A DNA stretch of 64,000 nucleotides, taken from NCBI GenBank assembly GCA_021432605.1, contig MU271147.1, positions 2,108,001 through 2,172,000 of the forward strand, given 5' to 3'. The notes below the pieces were generated by a model, which searched no databases, was not told the origin of the DNA, and was given only the letters and a program-made list of their open reading frames with translations. The stretch is from Coniochaeta sp. PMI_546 (taxonomy: Eukaryota; Ascomycota; Sordariomycetes; Coniochaetales; Coniochaetaceae). Shown in pieces: positions 22,365-33,982 of this stretch (positions within the stretch are counted from its first letter, which is position 1; each line of letters opens with the position of its first letter). The position numbers and the translations under genes were made by a program.

Positions 22365-24048
22365 ATTCCCGACTCAAAATCTGCAAATCTCAGGACTCTC
22401 AATTGCAGATGGCCAGTCCAAGCCACAACTTTTCCCCGCGCAACGACAATTCCGCGGATTTCAAGCCCACCAAACCGTTCCGAAGATGCTGAGCAATGCA
22501 ATGTCGTACAATAGCGACGGCCAGGACAACTTGGCTGTTCAGACCGTGGTCAAGAAACCTTTTGCATACTCCAACAAGCAGACAGGAACCTCGACGGCGA
22601 TAAAGCTCCAGATAGAAGTTGCTAAATACCGCTACGGTGAAGCAATGCCGCTGAAGCAAAGATGAAGCGAGTCAAAAGTGCGCCACCGTCACACGGCCGG
22701 TTATGATGTGCTGAATCGGGGCTGTTGTCCAGAACGTCCCCTGCTTCGCCCACGCCTTGGCGTCAAGCATTCGGGGCTAGTGATGCTACCACACAGCGTT
22801 GTTTGGGTGACAGCTCAGGTCTCAGCATGTTCCACTTTGGTAAAAAAGCAAAAGTCCAACATATTTTTGGTCTTGGGTCTTCAGGGCTCGGCGGAAAGGG
22901 CGATTAATCATGTTGATAGGTCGTTACGCACAGAAGTACTACGTAATCACCTTGAGTATTCGATTGACCCATGAATACGATATCGAGGATCTTGTATCCA
23001 GCCGGCTCAGTACGTCGGCTCGCGTACAGTTGCATCTTCAGGTTCGTCTGCTGGATGGAGACTTTTCAGCTACTAGTAGCGGGTCAACCTGTCGTCGAGG
23101 CCCGCTTTGAATGCTTCATCGCCGAGACAGGCACGCTGCAGATTGTACCTGCCTGGTCTCAGTGGTCTGGACCCAGATCTAATTGAATAGTTGGGGCTCG
23201 GACTCGAAGCTCCTGTGTCACCAGATCTCATGCTTCGGTCTAATCAACGCTGCCCTCATCAAACCTAAACTCAAGGACAATCGTAGTTAATCGGGCGACG
23301 GCATATTTTACGGTCTCCTTGTTTACAAAGCCTGTGCTTCTGCAAACATCATGTTCTTCCAACACTTTGTATACTTCGTGGCCAACATATGAACTGTATT
23401 CGCCTGATTTGCCATCGTGGTTAGCAATGCACCTAGCTACGTCGACGATTAGAGGTTCAAACGGACAACGGCACTTCCTTCGCCACCACAAAGAGCAGCT
23501 GCATGGTGACTTATTTCAGCTAGACCTGACCCGTGGCAACGACACGCAACGAGCGACGCTCGTCCTCGTCGCGATGGCTGTAATGCTAAGCCGGCTGTGC
23601 TTACTGTCGGCGTCGACGGCTGGCCCGCAGCCCTCATATTGCCAGCGGGAAGGTTCCTACGCCAAAAGACAGAGACGCGCCACAGGAAATGGGCTGCAGC
23701 CCACCTAATGCCTCAATTTGATGCTGGAATGTGTCAAGTATAAGTAATGACGAGCACGGTAGAGGGCGGACGGTATGGACTTGGTCCGACGGCGCAATCA
23801 GATATGCATGCGTCGTTGCGTCTCGGTGCTAGTATGCAGACCTTCTCTCCCCATATGGAGGCCGTTCACCGCGAATGAGGCTTTTGGAACAGCCTCCACG
23901 GTCACATCGCAGGGTTCGAGTGATTTTGCCACATCGAACTATACGGAATCAAGTGATTCCGTACCGTTGGGTTCGGGCTCCTCGTCCGGAATATGTACCC
24001 AGACGTCTTCGGACTGGTAAAAAGGTATGAAATCGCACTTATACAGGC
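22365..24048. other. Intergenic region
   Basis: About 1.7 kb upstream of the LaeA-like gene and downstream of the next minus-strand gene. One minus-strand frame at 23240-23491 has plausible composition but no domain, no good start and no clear partner exon, so it is not called. Confidence 0.4.
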
Positions 24049-25023
24049 CTATCCGGTCGCCTTCGAGGACTGCCGGAGTCGTTTCAAAGTATTATACAGG
24101 AGGTATTGCGCGTACAAGACGTGAAGCTGGTAGGCCAACCAGGGCATCCGCTTGAAATCTCTCGCAGATTGGTCCAGAGGGTGTAGATGAGCTGCTTCGA
24201 CGGATACATATGTCACGCGCGCCGTATCATTGGATACCTTCTCAACGATGTACTCCTGAAATCCACCCTCCATTAACCGCCACGGGAGGCCATATGACGC
24301 CGCCTTGTCCATCATCCTGACTTGCCCGGCTGGAAAAGTCCAGTACATGACTGCACCGGCCCTGTCGCCTGGACCGCTATGGATGACTTCGTCTCTGTTC
24401 GAGGGGAACTCGGAGACAGGCTGTTGAGGGGCGTCTTCAGGCAGCTCAAGAGGCTGGCCGACGAACTCTTGACGTGCTGAACTCCATGCGCCAAGCATGA
24501 AGGCTCCAAGGCCCGATGTTCGTCCGAACAAAGGAGTTGCGGGGGTGAAGGACAATGGGGGCACGTCCTGATCCAGAAACCAGGCTTCAGGACTGGCTGC
24601 TCGGGCGTCGAGAAAGGCGGCGACCAGATTTTCCATCAAACGATATGCGTCGTCGGCCTCTCCGTCGGCGTCAACGCCGCGGAAAGTTCGATATCCCGTG
24701 AGAAGTGACACGGGCACAGTAACTTGTATTGCTGCGAAGGAAGGAATCCAGTGTGTCTTATCCTCCTCGCTACGCGACCATGAGGAGAGTAGAGCCGACT
24801 TCTCCAGTCCCCATGCCGGCTGCGCGATCGTCTCTCCTTCTCTCTCAATAAGGTGGCGGCAGGCGCTTGACTTCGGAAGAGCCGTGATGGGCACTGTGGG
24901 ACATGTTTGATCGAGCTTGCGCTTGCCTAGATACGCGGCTGTCAGCGCACCGGCAGCACTGACGGAGACAACGGTAGTGATGAGTCGAGATTGGCTGCGG
25001 ATGAAGCCCAAGACACTCATCAT
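24049..25023 (-). CDS. Conserved-looking unknown protein with N-terminal membrane anchor
   Basis: Not recognised. A single-exon frame of 324 residues with two possible starts three bases apart (25023, 25020). Residues about 14-31 are a hydrophobic Val/Ala/Ser/Gly-rich helix followed by GKRKL, consistent with a type II or mitochondrial-style anchor. The rest appears globular with alternating hydrophobic and aromatic residues; a region near 230-275 (VMYWTFPAGQVRMMDKAASY, then PWRLMEGGFQEYIVEK) looks like a beta-rich ligand-binding fold, but this is impression only. Composition and length argue for a real gene. It lies close to and divergent from a SAM-binding protein (about 540 bases apart), so the two might share control. 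Confidence 0.75.
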   Translation of the reverse strand: MMSVLGFIRSQSRLITTVVSVSAAGALTAAYLGKRKLDQTCPTVPITALPKSSACRHLIEREGETIAQPAWGLEKSALLSSWSRSEEDKTHWIPSFAAIQVTVPVSLLTGYRTFRGVDADGEADDAYRLMENLVAAFLDARAASPEAWFLDQDVPPLSFTPATPLFGRTSGLGAFMLGAWSSARQEFVGQPLELPEDAPQQPVSEFPSNRDEVIHSGPGDRAGAVMYWTFPAGQVRMMDKAASYGLPWRLMEGGFQEYIVEKVSNDTARVTYVSVEAAHLHPLDQSARDFKRMPWLAYQLHVLYAQYLLYNTLKRLRQSSKATG

Positions 25024-25567
25024 GCTTTATTGTTCAGACGAGACGATGAAAAAGTTGATTGCTCAAAACGCAAACGCGTCATCCATAAGCTAGAAGACTG
25101 TAGCAGCTTAAATATACAATTTCCAGAGTCGTGATGCCGGGTCAGATCGGATGGAATCTGCTATTGAAGGGCCGACAGTCAGCGTGTAGAATGCGCTTCG
25201 TGTCGCTTTTCCTCAATCCATTATCCTCCGAAAGCCTCCGATGGTCTGGCTTTACTCAACCAGCTTCAGGGAAATGATCCAGTGTTCATTTGGAAATTGC
25301 TTGAGAACGTCTCCATGAGTGACATGGCGAGTGAACTGGAGACATGTGAGTCTACCTCAGTTCCTTGTTGTGAGAAGAATGTTGACCGTTTACCCAAAGG
25401 AGACACAGGTGTACTACCTTAAGGAAGTCCAAGTTGTATGCTAAGTCAGCCCCACATGGGTGACATGCTAGGATCCATCGTGTCACGGCCCTGCCGCTCC
25501 ATACTGCTGGTCTCAATATGACGTCCTCAAGCGTCTCGAATTGTTTTATTTCTTCCAGACTCAACAG
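25024..25567. promoter_or_regulatory. Short divergent promoter region
   Basis: About 540 bases between two divergent genes (ATGs at 25023 minus and 25568 plus) must contain both promoters. No TATA box or defined operator could be assigned. Confidence 0.4.
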
Positions 25568-26776
25568 ATGGCCAGTAAAGGAGGGCCAAAGAAAGGGTGC
25601 GTGGGCAGCCCAGGGTTTGACCCGGACGAGCGAGTTCCCGATGCGGCAGCTCGGGAGGAAGCGCTCACACATCTGCAGAAAGATGAGTTCCGCGACGCCA
25701 TCTCCTCCTGGTTCAGATTGCCGAAGACCGACAATTACGTTTACCATGCCATAACAAGTGTTCTGTTGGCTCAGGTGCAGGATATCGTGGACAGAGGAAG
25801 AGACAACGGTCTCCATGACTGGTACCAGGATGAGGCTGGTGCAGCTGTGAGCTTGTCCCCCCCTTTCATCATCTACTGGCTCAGCCATTGCTGATACATT
25901 CGCAAGCTTCCGCCGCCATCACCGCAAGACATAGAAGCCTACATCAACATCTTCCTATCCAGCACCAACACAACCGCCTCACTGAAAGGTTTCGCCTCTA
26001 ACGCTAAGAAGGGCTCTGTCCGTCTCTCAGTCGCCAACCATCTCCAAGCCAAGAGATATCTGCACCCTGCCCTAACCGCCAAACTCAGCATCCCCAAAGC
26101 CAAGAAACCGCCGCCAAACCCCTACTTCGACTTCTGGGCCTGGTCGTCACGCAACTTGGAATGGTGCGGTCCGTGTCCCGAGTCCGAGCGGAAGATGAAG
26201 AGCCACCACGTGCTGCCCATCTTCATGCACCACTTCGGCTGTGTGGTCCCCAGCTACGAGGCGCTTGAGATACTCAGGGTCGTAGCTGACGGCAGAGCGG
26301 TTGCCGACGTCGGTTCTGGGAACGGCTATTGGACCTTCATGCTGCGGCAGCACAAGCTCGACGTCGTGGCGGTTGACAACGCCCAGAGCGAGTGGCGCGT
26401 GAACTGGATAGACGACACTGTTATCTCGGACGGTGTCAAGTGGCTTTCCCGGAAGGAGAACAAGGGCGGCAAGGAGATGGTCTTGCTCATGGTGTACCCC
26501 ATCGTGGGCGGTGGGGTTGCAGGAGGTGTCGAGGGGGGCTTCACCCGAAATCTGCTGGCGGCGTACAAGGGCGATACCGTGGCTGTTGTCGGAACCCAGA
26601 ATCACAATGGCTACACGGGCTTCAAGGGCATGACAATGGCCGAATACATGGAGAAGGAGCAACGGGACTGGGTCAAGATTGTTCAGATTCCGTTGCCGAG
26701 TTTTGCAGGGAAGGACGAGGCTCTCTTCGTCTTCCAACGAGGCGAGCGTGCGCCGCAGCAAACAGAACCGGCTTAG
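25568..26776 (+). CDS. Atypical SAM-binding methyltransferase-like protein
   Basis: Exons 25568-25846 and 25907-26776 join in frame across a 60-base intron (GTGAGC, branch TGCTGATAC, acceptor GCAAG) to 382 residues. Residues 1-160 are helical and charged with no known domain. A Rossmann-type SAM loop AVADVGSGNGYW sits at 224-235, followed by the acidic ribose-binding strand DVVAVDN at 245-251, as in class I methyltransferases. Between these regions a Cys/His-containing segment (FWAWSSRNLEWCGPCPES, then HHVLPIFMHHFGC) precedes motif I. Downstream a Gly-rich MVYPIVGGGVAGGVEGGF stretch replaces the usual motif order, so catalytic activity is uncertain. The acceptor AAG is less common than CAG but is the only one that keeps the frame. 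Target unknown. Confidence 0.78.
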
Positions 26777-27121
26777 CCTTGAACATCATCACCGCATCTA
26801 AGCAGACTCGCCTGCCTGTGGCAGGAATCGTTATCCCTCAATATCCTGCATCCTTGAACTGTGCTTTCTGATTCCGTCTGGTGCAACCACCAAACCACCC
26901 AAGCACCAGGTCAACGCACGCACGCACTCATTTCTGTGGGCAGCCTTCATGTCTTACCACCAAGCAGAGCGGCTTTCTTTCCTTCAAGCCCTCCGCCAGA
27001 CCCTAGACACACCGAATAGAAGCGTAGGCATGTTCTGACCATCATGACCGACGGGACCCGCGGCTCCTGAGTCATGATACCGCCTCGCCTCCCCATCAAC
27101 CCCCAACAATTTGCTCTAAAG
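26777..27121. other. Spacer before tRNA gene
   Basis: About 345 bases with a run of CA-rich sequence and no gene. Nothing further seen. Confidence 0.4.
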
Positions 27122-27194
27122 GCCCGGTTAGCTCAATCGGTAGAGCGTGAGACTCTTAATCTCAAGGTTGCGGGTTCGACCCCCGCATCGGGCT
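27122..27194 (+). tRNA. tRNA-Lys (anticodon CTT)
   Basis: A complete 73-base cloverleaf. The acceptor stem pairs GCCCGGT with ATCGGGC, the D arm contains the A-box TTAGCTCAATCGG, the anticodon stem TGAGA/TCTCA encloses loop CTCTTAA with anticodon CTT at 27155-27157, and the T arm is GCGGG-TTCGACC-CCCGC with a standard B-box. It decodes the AAG lysine codon. There is no intron and CCA is not encoded, as expected in eukaryotes. Confidence 0.97.
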
Positions 27195-28732
27195 CAATTC
27201 CTGATGTTGTCTGTCTACAGACAAGACCATTCCTTTTGCTTTTGCGTTCCTCGCCGCCTCCAGTGCGCAAGTGGACGAGATTGGCAAAACCTTTTGGATA
27301 CCGGCGTGGCAGGGTTAGGGTTGAGCATTCAGTTTCGAGCAGGTGACATATGAGCTATGAATGTCCGGGTTGTGATCGATGAGGGCGCGGGCCTCGTTAA
27401 GTTCAGTGAACACGTATGCTTGATTCAGAACGACATTAAGCAGGGCGTCTGTCCTCAATGGCAGTAGAGGTACGCTTGCCGTCTCAGGACTATTGGTCGT
27501 TGAGAAGACGTTCTCTCCGTCCTGAGTTGGTGTGGAGATCCGTCTTCGAAGGTGAATGGCAAAGCTTCGACTAGTTTGCACGGGACGGAGGAGTAGTCCA
27601 GTTTGCCGGGGTGAGTGGACGACAGATGCTGGGACGGCAGATCAGACGACATGTCGGCCCGTGTATTCTCAGAACGGAAGAACGCAGTGGTGGTCATATA
27701 TGGTGGCCAGTATGTGATTAAGCCAACACGTTTAATGGCCAAGGCATAAGACTTGCAGGTCACGGCAGGCTCGGGCTGGCCCGCCGGCCCTGGGTTCGAT
27801 AAGTCAAGGAAGGACCGGTGGATGGACATCCTGGCATATGCACCGCGTGCAGACGATGAAACCCCTGGATATAATTGCCATGTACTTTGAACCAAATCAA
27901 CAACTAGCCCGATCCTGGCTACGAAGAGTACCCTCCGTCGAAACAGCTAATCGGGCAACATACAAAAGCGAGTGCCCTGCCAAATCCCCACCCGGCCCCA
28001 TATCACTCCGTTAGAAGGAGTGCGATGAGGTGAATTTCTAAGAGAAAGAGAAGAAAACGCATAGAAACACTCCGTAACCCCTTTGCCCTTGCAGACTTGT
28101 CCGAGAACCCATTCTAACCAACAGCCCTTTGCCCCTATGTCCCTAGGCTCACATATTTTTTTTCTATAGCGTCCACATCGCAGACGATCACATATTTTCC
28201 GTATTGCCCAGCGGTGGGCATGAGCCATATACCTTTACCCGACCTGAACGCGGCCTTCAACCCCTAAAGTGTGTAAGAAGAATGCTGAATCAAAAATTCA
28301 TCAATGACCAGGCCTCAGCAAGTCTAGCCGGCTCAAGATGTCCCTTCACCTGAACGATGAGTCGTGTCTTCTGGGCTGCGGATGAAAAAGTAGTATGCGA
28401 GCAAGTGGTATCTGAACGACCAAAGCCGACAGCAGCGCCGAGTAACACCTGCGAAATTCCTATTCCGCTCCGTGAAATGGGCGATGTTAAATGCAACTTC
28501 CGTCTTGTGGATATGAACGATGTTCAGGACATCAGTAGAATGTGCGTTTAGTCGTTACGTCGCTCAGATTTTTCCATCCGATCGTTCCACCTGCGCTTTC
28601 CAGCCCGGACCTCAAAGTGCGGAGCCACTGACCGGATGTCCCGATGGCCGGTCAGGTCTGAGGCAATCCTGGACCGATATCCGTCCACTATATCGCGAGC
28701 ACAGTCAGCATCGTGAATCTCCAACAGCAACA
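27195..28732. other. Intergenic region
   Basis: About 1.5 kb. A 146-codon minus frame at 27455-27895 overlaps another minus frame and has no domain or splice support. No repeat or RNA gene seen besides the adjacent tRNA. Confidence 0.4.
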
Positions 28733-29472
28733 TCATCTACCGGTTACCCCTAGAACAGTGGGATATACACAAAAAAATGGGGGAGACAAGGCGACGTACA
28801 AGCTTTTTGCAAATAAGTCTTCCGCTGATGAAACGTCCGGCTCTGGAGCCAGGACAGGCGATATCCCAAGTCATTGATACGGACCTCCTTCTCACGGAAG
28901 GCCTTCTTTGTTCTCGGCACAGGCAGCTCCGTCTCATCGCCGTTCGGCAGCGGCACCTTGACCATGACGACCAGACGGTCCCGGCGACTAGACGCCAATC
29001 CCCGACCGTCAGTCTGCACGCCCCCGTCGTCGTCCGGCGCGCTCCCCAGATCGTTGGCGAAGAAGGTGCTGCCCGTCGGGCTGGGCGGGGGGCTCTGCAT
29101 CTCGCGCGGGAAGTAGCTGCGCTCGAACACCGAGGCCGACTTGCGGAAGCTGTCCGGGATCTCGCGCGTGTCGACCCCGTTGAGCGTGACGCGGATGCGG
29201 ACCTTGGCGTCCTTGTCGAGACGCTCCGGGTCCTGGACGAGGATGAACTTGCGGTTTTTGGCGAGGAGATCCTGCGGTGGGAAGAGGCCGGGAATATCGT
29301 TTCGGGCGTCGCTTGCGTTTATCGATGCGGTCGAGGCACGGCGCTGCTCATGACCGGACGCGGTGGGAGTAGCCCGGTTGTACGTTGCGCCATAGTCGGC
29401 GTAAGCTTGACCGTGTGAGTTGGCGCGAGCACCGCTGGGGGCGTGATGATGGTGATGTGTATCATCGTCCAT
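28733..29472 (-). CDS. Conserved unknown protein with histidine run
   Basis: Function not recognised. Exons 28800-29472 and 28733-28749 join in phase across a 50-base intron (GTACGT...CTAG); the terminal exon adds only a few residues, ending in AWVTGR, and gives 229 residues. The N-terminal third is low-complexity with HHHHH at residues 6-10. From about 65 on the sequence is ordered: VRIRVTLNGVDTREIPDSFR, SVFERSYFPREMQ, a Ser/Pro/Asp-rich loop, then VMVKVPLPNGDETELPVPRT and the strongly conserved-looking NDLGYRLSWLQSRTFHQRK near the end. The alternation of strands and the ending look like a defined domain of a fungal nuclear or regulatory protein; I believe related ascomycete proteins exist but cannot name the family with certainty. 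The GTG at 29478 is not used; ATG 29472 is the first. Confidence 0.75.
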
Positions 29473-30136
29473 GTACACATCATCTGGGTTGGTAGAAAAT
29501 ATCGTTAGCGAACTTGACCAGATCAGGAATGCATAGCGACTTATTCAGCCGGCCTCGTCCTGGTTTCATATCTTCCTCAGATCAACCGATTCGACAGCAA
29601 GGGACCGAGTCAACTCGAACTCTTAGGAGGATTTAGCAGCAACAACTTCTGCGCAAATACAAGACAAAATAGACATGCTGCAATAGTGGAGGCCAGCCAA
29701 ACACAAGCTGGAAAGCCCCCTCATGCACCGCATTTTCAGCCATGTCGAGAGGGCCGTGAGGCAAGAGGGTATGCGGGGATGCCCATGTCTGTAAGTAGTG
29801 ATGGTGATGGTAAACCGCAGTGCAATGCGACTTTTTGCCAGCAGCCAGTAGCCAGACGACTGAACGACGACCGAAAACCAGCAGACAAACTAACAACGCG
29901 GCAAAAGGCGACTATGGTAATGTACAAGATCTTTGTGCCAGGTTCCTGCGTCGTACAGGCCAAGAGCTCGAGAGATGCTTCGCCACGAGCCGGTATAAAA
30001 AAGAAAGAAAAGACGACGACGACTATTTCCCCAAAAGTTCCAAAGGAAAACATGACCAGAACGACAAGGCAGGCACAAGGTATAATAGGTAAGCGGCTCG
30101 AAAAGGTATCGCACATAATCACACAACACAAGCGCA
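29473..30136. other. Spacer between two minus-strand regulatory-type genes
   Basis: About 660 bases combining the 3' region of the MedA-like gene and the upstream region of the next gene. A short purine-rich run lies near 29998-30020. No gene seen. Confidence 0.4.
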
Positions 30137-33100
30137 TTAGGCCATCTGGTGAAACATACCGACTTCATCTCCTCCTCCCTGAGTGTTTCCGTCATGGTGT
30201 CCCTGGTGATGCTGCATATGACCCATGCCGTTCATTCCGGGCTTGCCCATGGCTGGTGCACCTCCGGGCCCCATTGCTCCGGGGGCCGGCATGCCCTGCT
30301 GGCCATTGACGCCAGGCATGTGCGAAGGATGTGGAGACGCCTGGACATTCTTTCGGTTGTTCATCTTCGCCATCCTCCGCACACGTCGGCTCCGCAGCCG
30401 CGGATCTTGGTTGCTGTTCCGCCAACTATCCACAGCACGCTGAATCAGTCCTCGCTTCTGCCGAAGTGGCGGGTTCAGCTGAGCCAAGGCCCATCCAACC
30501 GTGTTGCATTCCGTCTCATACTGCAACCGGTTGCCCCGATAGTTCTCTTTGGGGCAGCAGGCACGCGGGTAGACGCAGTTCTCCGTCTTGAAGTCTTGCG
30601 AAAGCTCGTCGGTATTCACAGACTCCACATCGCAGCGTATTGTGTACTCCATCTTGACACGATCGCGAGAGTACTCAAATGCTATCCACTGCACTCCATT
30701 TTGATCTTGCCTAACGACCAGCGGCGTTGTTGCTGGAATTGGGCCGGGTGCAGCGTTGGGGTTAGCTCCAGCGTTCGAGCCAGTCGGTGTAGAGAGAGCT
30801 GTGCCGTTCTGAGAACTCTGAGAAGGTGTGCCGACTCCGAGGGACCCAGGTGCGGGCGCCCTTTGTGCCATCTGGGGGGTCATGGTATGCGGCTCGATCT
30901 TCATGCTGTGAGCCTCGATCTTGGTGTGTCTTGGACTTCCTGCCATTCCCGCCTGTGCATGCTGACTTGCCTGGTGGGCCAAGTGATGCTGGGGGTTCGT
31001 GTGGGACATCATCATGTTGGGCTGTGATGTCATGGACTGCTGGGGCGGTTGAGCGTGCTGGCCATACGGCGAAGGTGCCGTTTGTGCAGTAATTGAGGGA
31101 TACTGCGATTGTGCCGGGCCGCCATAGTACAATGAAGGTTGATGCATATGCTGCGCCGGTTGCCCGTAGATACTCCTCTGCTGATCGTGACCGGAAGGCG
31201 AGTTAACAGAGGCAGGCGAGTTCGACTGCGGCGTATGATAGGACATCGGGGGGTAAGTTGGTCTCTGCATGGTTGTGGCAATCATATCCGACGTATCTAG
31301 TTGAGAAGGAGTTAGTCACCTTCTCGTCATCTAAGCAGCTACCAAAAAGCTCACCACTAGTCGTATATGCGGAAGACGCCCCAGGGGTGCTGTATGAGCT
31401 TGACTGAGCGTAATAGGGCAACTGTGACCCGTGTTGTGCGCTCCCCACCTGGGACTGCTCCTGGTAGACAGGGTGGCTAGACGGATAGCCGGGGTGCTGC
31501 TGCTGAGACTGAGCCTGGGGATGATGCTGCTGCTGATGAACGATGCTAGATGGTCGGTGCAAGTGATGCGGAGGCCCTTGGCCCGGTTGGTGTTGCGGAT
31601 GATGAGAATGGTGCTGCATCAAGAACTATGTTAGTGGTCTATATGGCACGGAATGGCATTTTGTCATTTGGGATAGAAGATGAAGATATGCCACAGCAAG
31701 TGAGGTGCGTTCCTCCCCAGGCTCCTCAAAGAAAATGCCGGGGTGGGAGCAGGGACTAGCTAGCTAGCTCTATCGCCATCCCCTGATCAAGGATGAAGAT
31801 CGACGGCTGATGCGGGCCAGCCTTGGGTCCCTTGAAGCAATTTTCGCACACACGTGCATCCATAAGCATTGGCAGGGGACTACCACGACCACAAGCCAGA
31901 CTTGAGAGCCGACTAGACTCCCAGTCTAGATAATCCACGCATCAAGATTGAACATCAATCAAGTTTTTATGCTCTCAACGGGAACAGCTCGACATGTGCA
32001 GCGGAACTGACCAATGTAGGGGGCCCCCGCAAGAATGTCAGGATGCTACCAGTGCAAGGCAAGGATGAATAAGTGAGTTGAAAGGGGGGCAATGAGCAAT
32101 ATAATTCGGTGATAGACGGCAGAGCAAGACCGGTAGGGCAGATGCAGATGGACCAGCTTATTGTAGGAAAGCGAGGTAGGGGGTAACCATGTGCGGAAGA
32201 TAAATAAGTACCAGGAAGTCGGATCAGATAAGAGACACTGTATGCTGGGCGCGATGGGATGATAACACTCGACGGATCTGATATAGCTCAGACGCGACGC
32301 AAATCTCAACCAAGGCTATAATCGAGCAAGAAGTAAACCTTCTGAAGCCCTGGTTTATAGGGGGACTTGCGCAGTGGGAGAAAAAAAAAACGAGGGATCC
32401 GGTGAGAGGTGGGTGTGAATGGATCAAGGAATGGAGTGCGACAACGCATTGTAGAAACGTGAACAGGGGGACGGACTGCATTTTAGATGAAATGGCCAAT
32501 GGCGGCATGCCTCGGAGGAGACAGCGACACACATCAGTCGACCAATGAGGGGCTAACGATGTGTGCTAGCCTTAGACTCGTGGGCTCCAAGTGGACCCGC
32601 AGGTGGAGCCGCTTCTTTGGAGAAGACTTTTTGGAGGCTTTCCAGTCTTCGAGGAAAGAACGTTGGAAGGCGGTGTGGAGCGGTGGGAGGGGCAGAGGGG
32701 CAGAGGGGGGGTGGAGGAACATGGGACCCATGCCGTCTCCAACAGACCGTCCATGTCCCAGTCTGTGTGGCACGGTCTGGAGAATCCTTGTGCCTTAGCG
32801 AGTCCCGAGTACGACCAAGTCCCCCGTGAGCTCCACGCCCAGCACCTCACCCTGTCGTATCCATGGGGTTCTGGTTACCAACAGGGCCGGTACTCTGTAT
32901 GCTCCGATCGTGCAGCATCAGACATCGAGAGTCTGATTTTTAAGACCAAGGTAGGATATGCTGAAGTGCATGCTAGTGGCGTCGAAGTCTATGTGCAAGA
33001 TTTGCGATTGCCCCAAAGATCTTGGAAGACCCTGATGTTCATTTTTGCGACTTGCAAAAAATTAACGACCACCAACAATGGCTCTCATCAACTCCGATAG

Positions 33101-33940
33101 CCGTTGATATGCCATGTAGGTAGAGCAACGACACGGCAATTGCCAAAGAGCCTATGACTAGCTAGTGACGACTCGGAGAAGAGGCCATCGACCCCACTAG
33201 ACTTCAGTCCGTAGCTCAAAATGCCCGCTTCGCCGCTTGAGCATCTAGCGGCTAACGAGAAAGCGACTTTGCTCTCGAACATGAGATATCGTCATAACCA
33301 CGAGGTGAAGAGAGAAGGGGTGGTCTAGGCAAGGTATTATGGAGCGTAATGCACTCAGCAAGGGGATCTGAAGTGAAGGATGGAGGGGAATAGCTTGAAA
33401 GTCAAAATGGCAATCGACCAACAAGCTTTCGCGTGTGCTAGGTACTGTGTGCGCACTAACGCAACAGATTTGACCCAGACGCCTCCCCTGTCGGACGTTA
33501 CTGCAACCCTTGCGACTGGTGAAACAGCAGCTCCCCTGCAATTCCGAGCGACCAAAATTAGGGCCCATGTTGGTCCAGTCGGGACAGGCTTGCGGCAGAA
33601 CGCATCATTCTGGAACAAATGCTGGAAATGACACAATCAAATCCTAACGTTGGAGGCTTGACTCTGGCGCGGAGCCAGGCCTGCCACACGCGCAACGGCA
33701 TTTCGAGCAGTGTCGAAGTTCGAATGCTAGCTTGAAAATAAACGAGCAATCGCAGACGAAGCCTGTCTCAAAGCTTGTCCATCACATGTCGTGCATTGGG
33801 AAGAAATAAAAGGCCAAGTAGGTGACAAGTGCAAGAGGGAGGGGGGGAAGAGACCAAGCAGAACGATAAGAGGAAATATGGCAACTCACCGAGTCAACCG
33901 GCTCAGGAGCCTTACGATGCTGAGCCATAGCGAGTCCCAT
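30137..33940 (-). CDS. Gln/His-rich developmental regulator resembling MedA/Ren1/Acr1
   Basis: Exons 31355-31625 and 30137-31296 are secure (58-base intron). A first coding exon at 33890-33940 (MGLAMAQHRKAPEPVDS) joins in phase 0 but needs a 2264-base intron, so the start is less sure; without it the first ATG is at 31619. Full model: 493 residues. Residues about 20-85 are rich in His and Gln; a Ser/Pro/Gln/Met-rich region follows; an ordered domain at about 298-415 starts QNGVQWIAFEYSRDRVKMEY, contains several cysteines and ends in a basic RLRSRRVRRMAKMNNRK; the tail is Gly/Met/His-rich. This architecture is what I recall for the medusa-type regulators of conidiation (A. nidulans MedA, Fusarium Ren1, Magnaporthe Acr1). 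Likely nuclear, possibly a transcriptional cofactor. The identification is from memory, not a search. Confidence 0.65.
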
Positions 33941-33982
33941 AGATAAAATCGCGGTTGAAGCCGATGAATTTCTGCTGTCGCT

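Noticed and set aside
23240-23491. 83-codon minus frame with protein-like composition
   Set aside because: Good-looking composition but no convincing start, no partner exon in phase and no recognised motif.
10659-26776. Possible secondary-metabolite cluster (GST, O-methyltransferase, LaeA-like and other methyltransferase)
   Set aside because: No core synthase, P450, transporter pair or pathway regulator lies among them and gaps are large; they look unrelated.
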